Shown: piece by piece, positions 63,580 through 64,000 of the stretch
Numbering within the stretch: position 1 is the first letter of the stretch
Layout of the letters: every line of letters starts with the position of its first letter
From: Macrostomum hystrix
Lineage: Eukaryota > Platyhelminthes > Macrostomidae
Assembly: GCA_950097015.1 (NCBI GenBank)
Contig: CATNEN010000007.1
Span: 682,001 to 746,000, forward strand
Reading direction: 5' to 3'
DNA length: 64,000 nt
Translations under genes and position numbers: made by a program
The notes under the pieces: model-generated
What the model saw: only the letters and a program-made list of their open reading frames with translations
Told to the model about the DNA's origin: nothing
The model's database searches: none

Positions 63580-64000
63580 CAAATGGTAAGTCGGATAAAA
63601 AATTAACAAATAAAAATGCTGTCCGTTTTGATTTTGAATGAAATAAATTTTTTAAGTAACCAGCCGACCTTCTTTGACTCATTCAATCTGAAATTTTCCC
63701 ATTCCATCTCCTCCAATGCGTCGGTCGTCTAGAACTTTGCGAGGGGGGAGAGGGGAAAAGCAAGTTAGAGATAGAGAACGAATCTGATTGGCTGGCGCGG
63801 TCTCCGCTTGAAAGTGTGAAGTGGGCCCGCAACCAGTCGCGCCTCGATTCGCAATCCTCAAAAAGAGATGCCGCTTGATGATTTTCCGACTAATCGCTTT
63901 TGTCTGCTCGCAACTCTTCAAGGCCAGAAAATTAGAAACAAAAAACTTGCTCATATATATTTGATTAAACAGATTAAAAAAGCTTACTATTGACCAGCTG
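63580..64000. other. Window end, nothing supported
   Basis: The minus frame at 63679-63954 has no recognisable domain. It could hold an exon of a gene outside the window, but I see no evidence. Confidence 0.4.

Noticed and set aside
63679-63954. Minus frame of 91 codons at the window end
   Set aside because: No recognisable domain; cannot be supported without the neighbouring sequence.

Overview
The window is nuclear DNA of an animal: genes are split by GT-AG introns, the proteins are metazoan (COG5, UTP25, TCEANC2, an acyl-CoA oxidase, a TRP channel, a myosin-like protein), and there are tRNA-derived SINEs and a CACTA-type transposon. A flatworm (Platyhelminthes) is the best guess. The main reason is that five neighbouring genes begin at a 3' splice site exactly in reading phase 0, as expected where a spliced leader ending in AUG is trans-spliced on. 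This is an inference; no spliced-leader gene is visible here.

Layout. 1-2870: pyrimidine-rich DNA and a 32-bp minisatellite. 2877-8815: two phase-matched plus-strand exons of an unrecognised gene, separated by a 5.1-kb repeat-filled intron. 11003-39493: five genes head to tail on the minus strand (listed here in map order): UTP25 (SSU processome), TCEANC2 (TFIIS N-domain), a peroxisomal-type acyl-CoA oxidase, a very divergent myosin without a P-loop, and COG5 (Golgi tethering complex, complete, 839 codons from its own ATG). 41030-41760: a 5'-truncated retroelement end. 42795-49891: an EnSpm/CACTA-like DNA transposon with inverted ends, CCGGAT-rich subterminal arrays, an interrupted Tnp2-type transposase gene and a coiled-coil/BEN-like gene. 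50756-56561: a two-exon ankyrin-repeat channel with a TRPM-type pore and a C-terminal coiled coil, minus strand. 56660-63600: minisatellites and a SINE, no convincing gene.

Most of the non-coding DNA is tandem repeat. Nearly every intron of the minus-strand genes is largely filled by its own private minisatellite (unit 15-32 bp), in some cases starting within about 10-30 bp of the splice sites, while exons are spared. These arrays produce most of the long spurious open frames.

The minus-strand genes are unrelated housekeeping functions (ribosome biogenesis, transcription, lipid oxidation, Golgi traffic) plus a motor-like protein. They share no pathway; what links them is orientation and the leaderless phase-0 first exons. 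All exon coordinates come from reading splice signals and phases by eye; there is no transcript evidence.
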